Below are positions 27,130 to 34,456 of a DNA stretch of 64,000 bases, in pieces. This DNA comes from CAYPNF01 sp964411985 (GTDB lineage Bacteria > Verrucomicrobiota > Verrucomicrobiia > Limisphaerales > J093). Positions within the stretch are counted from its first letter, which is position 1. Each line of letters opens with the position of its first letter. The notes under the pieces are model-generated. The model searched no databases and was not told the origin of the DNA. It worked only from the letters and a program-made list of their open reading frames with translations. The translations under genes were made by a program, and so were the position numbers. Location of the stretch: assembly GCA_964411985.1 (NCBI GenBank), contig CAYPNF010000012.1, positions 1-64,000 on the forward strand, written 5' to 3'.

Positions 27130-27342
27130 GTTTCCCAGGCTCCCAGGATTCGGCGGTCCGTCTCACCCGTTTCCATGGTGATATTTTACAGGTAGGACAA
27201 CTGCGGCAAAGAAATCCTTTGTAGAGTGTTTAGGGATTGTGGTGCTCCCTCGAAGGGGAAATGTGGTGAGGAAATTGTCTGGGGTGTTTGGATTGAAGGC
27301 CAGGCGCTTCTGACTGGGATAGCCCAGGGACTCAAAGAGGTT

Positions 27343-27909
27343 TCATGGTCTGATTGTGTGGAAGCCGATTTCCCGTCTGGGTGTGGATTTGCGGGCCTCG
27401 TCATCGGCGACGAGGCGCCTGATGGTTTCAAAGACGACGCGGAATTGTTGGTCGTATTTCTTTTCGAGGGAGTCGATTTGCCGGGCCAGATCGCGATTGG
27501 AGTCCATGAGGCGGCGCAACTGAACGAAAGTGCGCATGATAGCGATGTTGACCTGGACCGCCCGGGTCGAGCGCAAGACGCTGGAGAGCATGGCGACGCC
27601 TTGTTCTGTAAAGGCATAGGGGCGGTATGCGCGGCCCCGGTGTTTCCGGGAACTCATCACAAGTTGTGACGAGTTCGAGGTATCACTTGGCGCTGGGTTC
27701 ACGGATTGTGACACCAGGCGACCGGCCTCGTCCGCTTCGGCGGGCGTGAGTTGAAACATAAAATCATCCGGAAAGCGGTCAAGATTGCGCTTGACCGCCT
27801 GATTCAGCGCGCGGGCCTCGACACCGTAAAGCGCGGCGAGATCGAAATCCAGAATCACCTTTTCATGGCGAATCCAATGAACCTTCGGAGCGATGGCGGA
27901 GGGAGTCAA
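27343..27909 (-). CDS. ORF6N domain protein (phage-type regulator)
   Basis: A 188-residue protein. Residues 10-95 carry the ORF6N (KilA-N-like) domain: 'VILDFDLAALYGVEARALNQ', 'RNLDRFPDDFMFQLTPAE'. 'YAFTEQGVAMLSSVLRS' continues the pattern, and the C-terminal part is helical ('LARQIDSLEKKYDQQFR'). Such proteins occur in phages and as single mobile genes in many bacteria and probably bind DNA; the target is unknown. It sits alone on the minus strand between galT and hicBA, with no phage genes nearby, so it looks like a recently acquired or relic cargo gene. Confidence 0.9.
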   Translation of the reverse strand: MTPSAIAPKVHWIRHEKVILDFDLAALYGVEARALNQAVKRNLDRFPDDFMFQLTPAEADEAGRLVSQSVNPAPSDTSNSSQLVMSSRKHRGRAYRPYAFTEQGVAMLSSVLRSTRAVQVNIAIMRTFVQLRRLMDSNRDLARQIDSLEKKYDQQFRVVFETIRRLVADDEARKSTPRREIGFHTIRP

Positions 27910-28069
27910 AAGGGTCCGATAATCGTGCCAAGCCCCGTGACATAGCTGAATTTCGCACCTTGGCGGCGGCGCCGCCGCCCGAAGCCCTTTGTGAGAAGCA
28001 CCACTGGTACTCCGCCTTCGACGCCTGCAAAGCCCTGTATTTCACGGCACTGGGGAGGATGCGAGACGG

Positions 28070-28098
28070 TTGCCAGAGTTAGTTGCCAGTGGCATAAT
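28070..28098 (+). promoter_or_regulatory. Sigma-70-type promoter of hicBA with direct repeat
   Basis: A -35 'TTGCCA' (28070-28075) and -10 'CATAAT' (28093-28098) are 17 bases apart; each matches the consensus at 5 of 6. The sequence 'GTTGCCAG' occurs twice (28069-28076, 28082-28089), within and just downstream of the -35, and may be an operator. Transcription should start at about 28105, next to the hicB ATG at 28106. Confidence 0.6.
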
Positions 28099-28105
28099 GC
28101 CTTAG

Positions 28106-28324
28106 ATGAAACTGACTGCTGTCTTCGAACCCGCCGATGAAGGTGGTTATGTATGTTGGCTTGAAGAAATGCCCGGGGTGCAGAGCCAAGGGGAATCGAT
28201 AGCGGAAGCCAGAGCCAATTTGCTCGACGCGCTTCAGCTAGCCATTGGATACCTTCATGAGCGAGCTCGAAATGAGAGCTCCCCCAAATCGGTGCGCGAG
28301 TTCGTTGAACTGCCAACAGTATGA
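28106..28324 (+). CDS. hicB: HicB-family antitoxin
   Basis: A 72-residue protein with the partial RNase H-like fold of HicB: 'FEPADEGGYVCWLEEMPGVQ' and 'GESIAEARANLLDALQLAI'. It lacks a C-terminal DNA-binding domain, so it may neutralise HicA without itself binding DNA well, or regulate only in complex. Its stop overlaps the toxin start by four bases. No Shine-Dalgarno is visible and the promoter would place the transcript start almost at the ATG. The antitoxin gene precedes the toxin, the reverse of E. coli hicAB but common elsewhere. Confidence 0.88.
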   Translation: MKLTAVFEPADEGGYVCWLEEMPGVQSQGESIAEARANLLDALQLAIGYLHERARNESSPKSVREFVELPTV

Positions 28325-28506
28325 AGTTGGCCGATTTGGAGCGCCACTTGCGACGTCAGGGTTGTGTGCTCAAGCGGGAGGGGGGCGCTCATACTATCTG
28401 GGAGAATCCTCGCAATCGCACATGGACCGCTGTTCCGCGACACCGGGAGATCAAGGAACACTTGTTTCGCCGCATCTGCAAGCAGCTGGAAATCCCTGAA
28501 CGATAG
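28321..28506 (+). CDS. hicA: HicA toxin, mRNA interferase
   Basis: A 61-residue double-stranded-RNA-binding-like protein of the HicA/YcfA family, which degrades mRNA. The 'GGAHTIW' segment contains the family's key His, and 'VPRHREIKEHLFRRICKQLE' is the typical second half. Length is normal. It starts inside the hicB stop ('ATGA'), indicating coupled translation. It ends about 100 bases before the convergent atpG stop. Confidence 0.9.
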   Translation: MKLADLERHLRRQGCVLKREGGAHTIWENPRNRTWTAVPRHREIKEHLFRRICKQLEIPER

Positions 28507-28557
28507 ACCGTCTTCCTTCCCCAAACCCCCTCGTCAGGGGCCGTTAGCTATCTACCC

Positions 28558-28587
28558 ATCTGCGGGAATCTGCGCGTTTCTGCGGAT
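28558..28587 (+). repeat. Dispersed 'ATCTGCG' intergenic repeat, copy 2
   Basis: Contains 'ATCTGCGGGAATCTGCGCG' and ends 'TCTGCGGAT', resembling the reverse complement of 12513-12541. Lies between hicA and atpG. Confidence 0.4.
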
Positions 28588-28609
28588 CCACACCGGCTTT
28601 CCTGGCCCC

Positions 28610-29485
28610 TTACCCCGCCATGGCGGCGCTGCTGATCTCGAGGAGTTCCTTGGTGATCAGGGATTGTCGTAGCTTGTTGTAATCCAGAGTCAGGTCCTTG
28701 ATCAGTTGCTTAGCGTTGTCGGTGGCGTTCTTCATGGCCACCATGCGGGCGCTGTGCTCGCTGGCCTTGGCCTCGAGCAGGATCTGGAATACTTTGAAGT
28801 TGAGGTAGTGCGGCAAGAGGGCCTCGAAAACCTGGTTGGCGCCGGGTTCAAACAAGAACTCCGTGGAACCCCTCATGAGCTTTCCTCCCAAGTCCTCGCC
28901 TTCGAGCGTCGTGGAAACGGATGTGATTTCGCCGATGGGCAGCAGAGGCTCAATGCTGGGACGCTGCGTGAGGGTGTTGACGAAATTGGTGAAAAGGATA
29001 TCGACCGCATCCACTTCGCCTCTGATGAAGAGCTCCTGAACAAACCTGGAGATGGCTCGGGCTTCGCTGAACTTCGGAGCGTCGCTGTAAGTGAACTCGG
29101 CCGCCAGGGGGCGTTTGGTGCGAGCGATGAACTGCGAGCCTCTTCGGCCTGCGGTCACGAACACGGTGTTATTGCGGTCAAGTTTGGCCACTTCGCGCAT
29201 GATGTTGCTGTTCAGCGCGCCGCATAACCCCTTGTCGGTGCTCACCACGATGACCGCCCGCTTGCGGACCTCGCGGGATTCCATCAGGGGATGGGTAAAA
29301 TCGCCTGCGTGATGCGACACCTCAGCCAGGACCTCGTTGAGCAAGGCGGCATAGGGACGCCCTGACAGGGCTGCCTCTTGCGCTTTGCGCATTTTCGAGG
29401 CCGCCACCATCTGCATGGCCTTGGTGATCTGGGCCGTGTTCTTGACCGACCTGATTCGTCGGCGGATGTCGCGCGTGCTCGCCAT
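28610..29485 (-). CDS. atpG: ATP synthase F1 gamma subunit
   Basis: A 291-residue central-stalk subunit that turns inside the alpha3beta3 head. The N-terminal helix 'DIRRRIRSVKNTAQITKAMQ' and C-terminal helix 'NATDNAKQLIKDLTLDYNKL' are both diagnostic. It follows atpA by 15 bases and is the last gene of the cluster here: atpD and atpC, which usually come next, are missing, and hicBA lies beyond on the other strand. Confidence 0.96.
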   Translation of the reverse strand: MASTRDIRRRIRSVKNTAQITKAMQMVAASKMRKAQEAALSGRPYAALLNEVLAEVSHHAGDFTHPLMESREVRKRAVIVVSTDKGLCGALNSNIMREVAKLDRNNTVFVTAGRRGSQFIARTKRPLAAEFTYSDAPKFSEARAISRFVQELFIRGEVDAVDILFTNFVNTLTQRPSIEPLLPIGEITSVSTTLEGEDLGGKLMRGSTEFLFEPGANQVFEALLPHYLNFKVFQILLEAKASEHSARMVAMKNATDNAKQLIKDLTLDYNKLRQSLITKELLEISSAAMAG

Positions 29486-29500
29486 GGAGGTGTATCCAGG

Positions 29501-31033
29501 TTATTTATAGGTCTGCTTGAACTCCGTCACCGCAGCCTTGAGATCTGCAGAGATCGCATCGGTCACCGCCTTCTCTTTGACGATAGCCTTCAAGATCGGG
29601 GCTTTCCGGGTCGTCAGGTAATCGGTGAGTTTGGCTTGGAAATCCTTAATCTTCTCCACCGGCACATCGTCCATGAGGCTGTTCTGAATGGTCCACAGGA
29701 CGGCCGCCTGAACCTCCACCGGAATGGGGTTGTATTGCGGTTGTTTGAAGATCTCCACAATGCGTTTTCCTCGCTCCAACTGAGCCTGTGTCTTGGCATC
29801 CAAGTCCGAGCCGAACTGGGCGAAGGCGGCCAATTCGCGGAATTGGGCCAATTCCAACTTGATGCGCCCGGCGACCTGTTTCATCGCTTTGATCTGAGCG
29901 GCGGAACCGACGCGGGAGACGGAGATGCCTACCGAGATGGCGGGACGAACGCCTTGGTAGAACAAGTCCGTCTCCAAGAAAATCTGTCCATCGGTAATCG
30001 AAATGACGTTCGTCGGGATGTAGGCGGACACGTCACCGGCTTGGGTCTCGATGATGGGGAGTCCGGTGAGAGAGCCATTCCCGTATTTCTCGCCCACGCG
30101 GGCCGAACGTTCGAGCAACCGGCTGTGCAGGTAGAAAACATCGCCGGGATAGGCCTCGCGGCCTGAGGGACGGCGCAGAACAAGGGAAACCTGGCGGTAA
30201 GCCACCGCGTGTTTCGAGAGATCGTCGTAGATGATCAAGGCATCCATGCCGTTGTCCATGAACCATTCGCCCATGGCGCAACCCGAGAACGGCGCGATAT
30301 ACTGGTTCGTGGCTGAATCGGAGGCAGCTGCGGCGACGATGATGGTGTACGGCATAGCGCCGGCTTGCTCCAGCACACTGATCACTCGAGCGATGTTAGA
30401 CTGCTTCTGACCGATTGCCACATAGATGGAGTAGAGCGGGCGATAGGTCGTGTCGCCTGCCTCTTCCGCGGCCTTGTTCAGGCGCGCGTTGGAAATAATC
30501 GTATCAATGCCAATCGTCGTCTTGCCGGTGGAACGGTCTCCAATGATCAATTCGCGCTGCCCACGGCCAATCGGGATCATCGCGTCGATCGCCATGATGC
30601 CTGTCTGAACAGGTTGACTGACTGACTTACGGCGAATGATACCCGGGGCGATTTTCTCCACGGGGTAGCTGACGGAAGAGTCAACCGGCCCTTTGCCGTC
30701 CAGCGGACGCCCCAGGGAGTCCACGACCCGGCCCAAGAGGGCTTTGCCGACGGGCACGGAGAGCAGCTTGCCGGTCGTGCGCACTTCCTGCCCTTCCCGG
30801 ATTCCCAAGTAGTCGCCCAGAATGATCGCCCCGACTTCGGTTTCTTCCAGGTTGAGGGCGAGACCCACAACTCCGTTCCCGAAGTCGAGCATCTCGTTCA
30901 GCATGGCGTCGTTCAGCCCTTCAATTTTTGCGACGCCATCGCCGATCTCGCGCACCGTGCCCACATTCTGGCGGGCTACGTTTGTCTTCACTCCGGCGAT
31001 TTGTGCTTCAATCTCCTGCAGTAAGTTGCTCAT
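29501..31033 (-). CDS. atpA: ATP synthase F1 alpha subunit
   Basis: A 510-residue subunit with the regulatory nucleotide site. The Walker A motif 'GDRSTGKTTI' is near residue 172, and the C-terminal part keeps 'VGISVSRVGSAAQIKAMKQV', typical of alpha rather than beta. The start is the ATG at 31033, where similarity begins ('MSNLLQEIEAQI'); a TTG at 31060 was not preferred. It is separated from atpH by 76 bases and from atpG by 15. Confidence 0.97.
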   Translation of the reverse strand: MSNLLQEIEAQIAGVKTNVARQNVGTVREIGDGVAKIEGLNDAMLNEMLDFGNGVVGLALNLEETEVGAIILGDYLGIREGQEVRTTGKLLSVPVGKALLGRVVDSLGRPLDGKGPVDSSVSYPVEKIAPGIIRRKSVSQPVQTGIMAIDAMIPIGRGQRELIIGDRSTGKTTIGIDTIISNARLNKAAEEAGDTTYRPLYSIYVAIGQKQSNIARVISVLEQAGAMPYTIIVAAAASDSATNQYIAPFSGCAMGEWFMDNGMDALIIYDDLSKHAVAYRQVSLVLRRPSGREAYPGDVFYLHSRLLERSARVGEKYGNGSLTGLPIIETQAGDVSAYIPTNVISITDGQIFLETDLFYQGVRPAISVGISVSRVGSAAQIKAMKQVAGRIKLELAQFRELAAFAQFGSDLDAKTQAQLERGKRIVEIFKQPQYNPIPVEVQAAVLWTIQNSLMDDVPVEKIKDFQAKLTDYLTTRKAPILKAIVKEKAVTDAISADLKAAVTEFKQTYK

Positions 31034-31109
31034 ACGTACGGGTCGTTCAGCTCGGTCCAATGATCAGAATGCTTTTATGCAAAGTGTGTTTGTGAGGCAG
31101 TGAGGAATC

Positions 31110-31502
31110 TCAGCTATTGTCCTTCAGGGCCGCAAGGCGAGCTTGGATGCTTCCATCTACCACGTCGCTCCCGACGCGGATCCGCAGACCACCGAGGAGG
31201 GCCGGATTTTCGGTGTAGCTGACCTGGAGACCTGCTCCGTAGAGTTGGTCCAAGGTGGCCTGAACCTGGGTTTGTAGCGCAGGCTCCATCGCCACCGCAC
31301 TTTCTACCGTGGCCGTGCGTCGCTCCAGATCCAGCCTCACCAGTCGCTGGAAGTGAGAAAGGATCGCCGCATAACCCCTCGGCTTTCGTTCCACCACCAG
31401 CGTGACGGCGTTCCGAACGCGCGTCTCGTCGAGGATACCTTCGGCCACGCAACTCTGAAAGAGCGACTTGGCTTCGCGGCGGGCTAGTTTGCTGATCTTC
31501 AT
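31110..31502 (-). CDS. atpH: ATP synthase F1 delta subunit, short form
   Basis: Only 130 residues, against about 175-185 for the usual delta/OSCP subunit. The first helix ('ARREAKSLFQ') and the last N-domain helices ('YAAILSHFQRLVRLDLERR') are present, as is the C-terminal domain ('NPALLGGLRIRVGSDVVDGS'). The middle helices of the N-terminal bundle seem to be missing. The upstream sequence to the atpF stop offers no extension. It should still link the F1 head to the peripheral stalk. Possibly a lineage-specific short form rather than damage, as its frame and neighbours are intact. Confidence 0.88.
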   Translation of the reverse strand: MKISKLARREAKSLFQSCVAEGILDETRVRNAVTLVVERKPRGYAAILSHFQRLVRLDLERRTATVESAVAMEPALQTQVQATLDQLYGAGLQVSYTENPALLGGLRIRVGSDVVDGSIQARLAALKDNS

Positions 31503-31543
31503 TGCTGGCTCTGTCGGCGAGAGGGAATCTCCAATGCCGGGCT

Positions 31544-32086
31544 TTAGGCGGCCAATTGCTTCGCTGTTTCCTCAGCCAAGCGTTGGTGGTCTTGTACGGT
31601 GAGCACCTTGCCGGTGACCTTGGCGGTTGTGTCGGCCACCAGCCGCACCATCTCCTTGCGGAGCTCGGTTTTCATGCGGACTAACTCGGCGTCGTTTGCC
31701 TCCCGGGCTTTGGTGACGATTTGGGCTGCCGTAGCAATCGCTTTCTGGGTCTCTTGTTCCAGCAGCTTGGCTGCTGCCGCGCGGGCTTCTTCGATGAGCT
31801 TGTTGGCCTGCACGTTGGCCTGAGACAACACTTCTTGGCGCGAGGCCTCGGTCCGAGCTAGCTCCGCTTTGGTCTTCTCGGCATTCGTCAAACCTTCAGC
31901 AATCCTCTGCTTGCGGTCTTCGAGCACTTGCAGCACGGGCTTGTACGCCCACTTATGGAGGGCGAAGGCCACGATCGAAAAACTGATCACCTGCGCGATG
32001 AAATGGGGCGCGTTCAGGCCAAATTGCGCGGCGGTCTCTGCCACGCCTCCTGCGGCGAACATCAGTAGCGTATTCATGATGAACAA
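31544..32086 (-). CDS. atpF: ATP synthase Fo b subunit
   Basis: A 180-residue peripheral-stalk subunit: one N-terminal membrane helix ('FIAQVISFSIVAFALHKW') followed by a long charged helix, with 'VLEDRKQRIAEGLTNAEKTK' as the typical stalk motif. It dimerises and holds F1 through delta. A second ATG (32077) three codons in is also possible. Lies between atpE and atpH. Confidence 0.95.
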   Translation of the reverse strand: MFIMNTLLMFAAGGVAETAAQFGLNAPHFIAQVISFSIVAFALHKWAYKPVLQVLEDRKQRIAEGLTNAEKTKAELARTEASRQEVLSQANVQANKLIEEARAAAAKLLEQETQKAIATAAQIVTKAREANDAELVRMKTELRKEMVRLVADTTAKVTGKVLTVQDHQRLAEETAKQLAA

Positions 32087-32135
32087 ATCACAAAGCAGGG
32101 GGCGCGGAGCCCCTTAGAGCTCCGCGCTTCCCAAT

Positions 32136-32351
32136 CTATTTCCCGGCCAGGTAGATCGCGAAAAACACGATCCCTTCCGCGAAGGCGGTGCTCAGGATGG
32201 CTTGGACAAGGATCTTCGTTGAGGCGCCGGGATTACGACCGACGGCTTCCGAAGCCTTCATGCCAATGAAACCGACACCCAGCGCGGCCCCTAAACAGGC
32301 CAAGCCGATGTGCAAGTTACCGCTCATTTCTGCCAGCATGGGCATCAACAT
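32136..32351 (-). CDS. atpE: ATP synthase Fo c subunit, predicted H+-type
   Basis: A 71-residue hairpin of two membrane helices with the polar loop 'GRNPGA'. The ion-binding carboxylate is Glu59 ('AFAEGIVFF'). Known Na+-binding c subunits carry Gln in helix 1 and Ser/Thr after the Glu; here the corresponding positions are Val26 and Gly60-Ile61. This predicts proton coupling, although the neighbouring decarboxylase pumps sodium. The ring turns with atpG as axle. Confidence 0.95.
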   Translation of the reverse strand: MLMPMLAEMSGNLHIGLACLGAALGVGFIGMKASEAVGRNPGASTKILVQAILSTAFAEGIVFFAIYLAGK

Positions 32352-32458
32352 ACTCTTTCCTTTCTCACTCAGTGACCTCCGCGATCGAACACGGTCCGGC
32401 CACCGAAATCGGTTTTGATCCTTGTTGCTGGAAACGTTGTTTGTACCAGTGCCACATT

Positions 32459-33394
32459 CTAGTGGTGGGCTTTCTCATGGCTCTCGTCATGGGTGCAAAT
32501 CAGCAGCGTGAAAACGCTGGTCAGCAACATGAAAACCAGCGCCTGCACCAGCCCGACCAACACTTCAAGGAAGTAGAAGGGGATGGGGATCAGCCAACTA
32601 GCCACGAATTTGAGCCAGGCGGGTTCCTTTACCAGCGCCGCCATGGCTTCCAACATATTCTCACCCGCGAAGATGTTACCGAAAAGACGAAAACTAAGAG
32701 TCACGGGGCGGAACAGAATGGTGACCACCTCCAACACCCCCACCACCATGAATACGAGAATCATCAGGATCTTCAGGAACCCAGTGGTGTCTCCCTTGGG
32801 GCCGAAGAGGTGAAGGACAAAGCCTTTCACCCCGTTAACCTGCAGAGCCCAGTAGGTCCAGCAAGCGAAGAAGATGATCGACATCGCGAAAGTCATGTTC
32901 AGATCAGCATTCACCCCTCGCAACAGCGGTTCTGTCACCACAAAACCGTGCGCCCCTTGGTTGCCCCAGCCCACCGTGCCGATGCCGGGCAGAAGACCAA
33001 ACCAATTCGAGGCAAGGATGAAAATGAAGATCGAGGCGAAGAACCAGAAGGTCCGCTTGACCAAATCTGAACCGATAATCCCCTCCAGAAACTCGTAAAG
33101 GCTTTCCACGAGCCATTCCACAAAGTTCTGTTTGCCCGCAGGGACCATCTCCACTTTCTTGGTGGCGGAGCGAACAAAGAAGATGATCCCCAAGGCTACG
33201 ATCCAAGTGACTACCATGGAGTTAGTTATGAAACCTCCGCGAAGCTGGACAGCGTTCAGCGGAAGGCCATGGTGTGCTGACTCCACAGCAGACGCCTCAC
33301 TGCCCCAAGAGAATCCCGGGAAACAGAGCAGGGCGAGTACAAGCAGCAACCCGAAAGGAGCTCGAATGCACGACTTGGCCAAGGACTTCATCAT
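32459..33394 (-). CDS. atpB: ATP synthase Fo a subunit
   Basis: About 311 residues from the ATG at 33394 (or 33391), which precedes a signal-like hydrophobic stretch ('GLLLVLALLCFPGFSWGS'). The upstream reading to 33532 has no family support. The essential Arg sits in 'TLSFRLFGNIFAGENML'. Multiple membrane helices form the two ion half-channels next to the c ring. It is the first gene of the cluster; no atpI precedes it. Likely transcribed from its own promoter in the 239 bases after birA. Confidence 0.95.
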   Translation of the reverse strand: MMKSLAKSCIRAPFGLLLVLALLCFPGFSWGSEASAVESAHHGLPLNAVQLRGGFITNSMVVTWIVALGIIFFVRSATKKVEMVPAGKQNFVEWLVESLYEFLEGIIGSDLVKRTFWFFASIFIFILASNWFGLLPGIGTVGWGNQGAHGFVVTEPLLRGVNADLNMTFAMSIIFFACWTYWALQVNGVKGFVLHLFGPKGDTTGFLKILMILVFMVVGVLEVVTILFRPVTLSFRLFGNIFAGENMLEAMAALVKEPAWLKFVASWLIPIPFYFLEVLVGLVQALVFMLLTSVFTLLICTHDESHEKAHH

Positions 33395-33562
33395 TAACAA
33401 AAACCACTTCCTGCAGAAGTTGACCTCCTGCACGGCTGTTCGTATGCGGACGACTAAAATCAACGGGCACCATGCCAAAGCCTTTTCCTTTTCACAAGCG
33501 GAAAGTTGGTCTGGCGCAAGGAGGTGTGGCACGTGGATCCCTCTATGGATTCCGTTTCAGCC

Positions 33563-33589
33563 CTAGGCACCGCAATCCCGGTGCCCTAG
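33563..33589 (-). terminator. Hairpin after birA
   Basis: Arms 'CTAGGCACCG' and 'CGGTGCCCTAG' pair with one bulged base around a 6-base loop, about 45 bases past the birA stop. A smaller hairpin (33624-33641, 'GGCACT'/'AGTGCC') overlaps the stop itself. They could separate the oad-birA and atp transcripts. Confidence 0.45.
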
Positions 33590-33633
33590 ACACCGGGGAG
33601 AGCAGAAGGACGACTTTTTCGTCGGCACTGCCT

Positions 33634-34392
33634 CTAGTGCCAACCTTGGCTGACTTCACCCAAGCTAAATCGCCCCGACTTCCCGTCTGGAAGTCGCAGT
33701 TCGAGCGACCCATCCTCGCCGATCCCCTCCGCAACCCCTTGGATGGGGCCAGCAGGGAGGTTGAGCGTGATGGTGCGCCCCAACCCTGGCGAGCGAGTCC
33801 GATACTCCGCGGCGATGGAGGGGAACCCTTCGGTCAGGAAGGCCGCATATCCGTCAAAGAATCGGGCCAAGAGGCTTTGCAGGAACTGATCTCGGTCGAT
33901 GGGGCGTCCCAGTAACAGATTCAAGGAAGTGGCGGGCTGATCGATCGCGGCCAGCCTTTCGGCCGGCATACTCAGGTTGATCCCCGCCCCGATCAAGACA
34001 CCCAGGAGCTCTCGCCCTGAAACCCGGCATTCGGCCAACAGCCCGCAAATCTTCTTCCCCTCCACGTGAACGTCGTTGGGCCACTTGATGCTAGCTTTCA
34101 CCCCGTACTCCTGAAATTCCCGGCAAAGAGTCACCGAGAAGTACTGGGTGAGATTGACGAGCGGGAGACTCGGATCCATGAGTCTGGCTGGCTTCAACAC
34201 CAGCGTCATGTAGATGTTCCCAGGCACATCGGCGATCCAGGTTCGTCCCATCCGACCTCGCCCAGCAGTCTGGGTCTCCGCCACGAGCACATCCCGGTCC
34301 GCATAACTCGCCAGATTGCGAGCGGCGCAGGAGTTCGTGGAATCAACCTCGCCAAGCGGGATGATTCGGAAATTATTGGATCCAAGTGACAT
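33634..34392 (-). CDS. birA: Biotin--[carboxyl-carrier protein] ligase, class I (no DNA-binding domain)
   Basis: A 252-residue enzyme that makes biotinyl-AMP and attaches biotin to carrier lysines. Motifs: 'STNSCAARNL', the biotinyl-AMP loop 'GRGRMGRTW' (about 44-52), 'SIKWPNDVHVEGKKICGLL' (about 101-119) and 'GAGINLSMP'. The N-terminal helix-turn-helix of E. coli BirA is absent, so it cannot act as the bio repressor. It lies 64 bases behind oadA, whose C-terminal biotinyl domain is the obvious substrate. Confidence 0.95.
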   Translation of the reverse strand: MSLGSNNFRIIPLGEVDSTNSCAARNLASYADRDVLVAETQTAGRGRMGRTWIADVPGNIYMTLVLKPARLMDPSLPLVNLTQYFSVTLCREFQEYGVKASIKWPNDVHVEGKKICGLLAECRVSGRELLGVLIGAGINLSMPAERLAAIDQPATSLNLLLGRPIDRDQFLQSLLARFFDGYAAFLTEGFPSIAAEYRTRSPGLGRTITLNLPAGPIQGVAEGIGEDGSLELRLPDGKSGRFSLGEVSQGWH

Positions 34393-34456
34393 ACCTACTA
34401 TGACCGCTGGAACTAACCGCCAAGCTAGGGGAAGGGGCGCTCGGTTCCCTTTCGTG

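Noticed and set aside
27186..27617. Minus-strand open frame of 143 codons overlapping the ORF6N gene
   Set aside because: It uses another frame of the ORF6N gene and has low-complexity composition.
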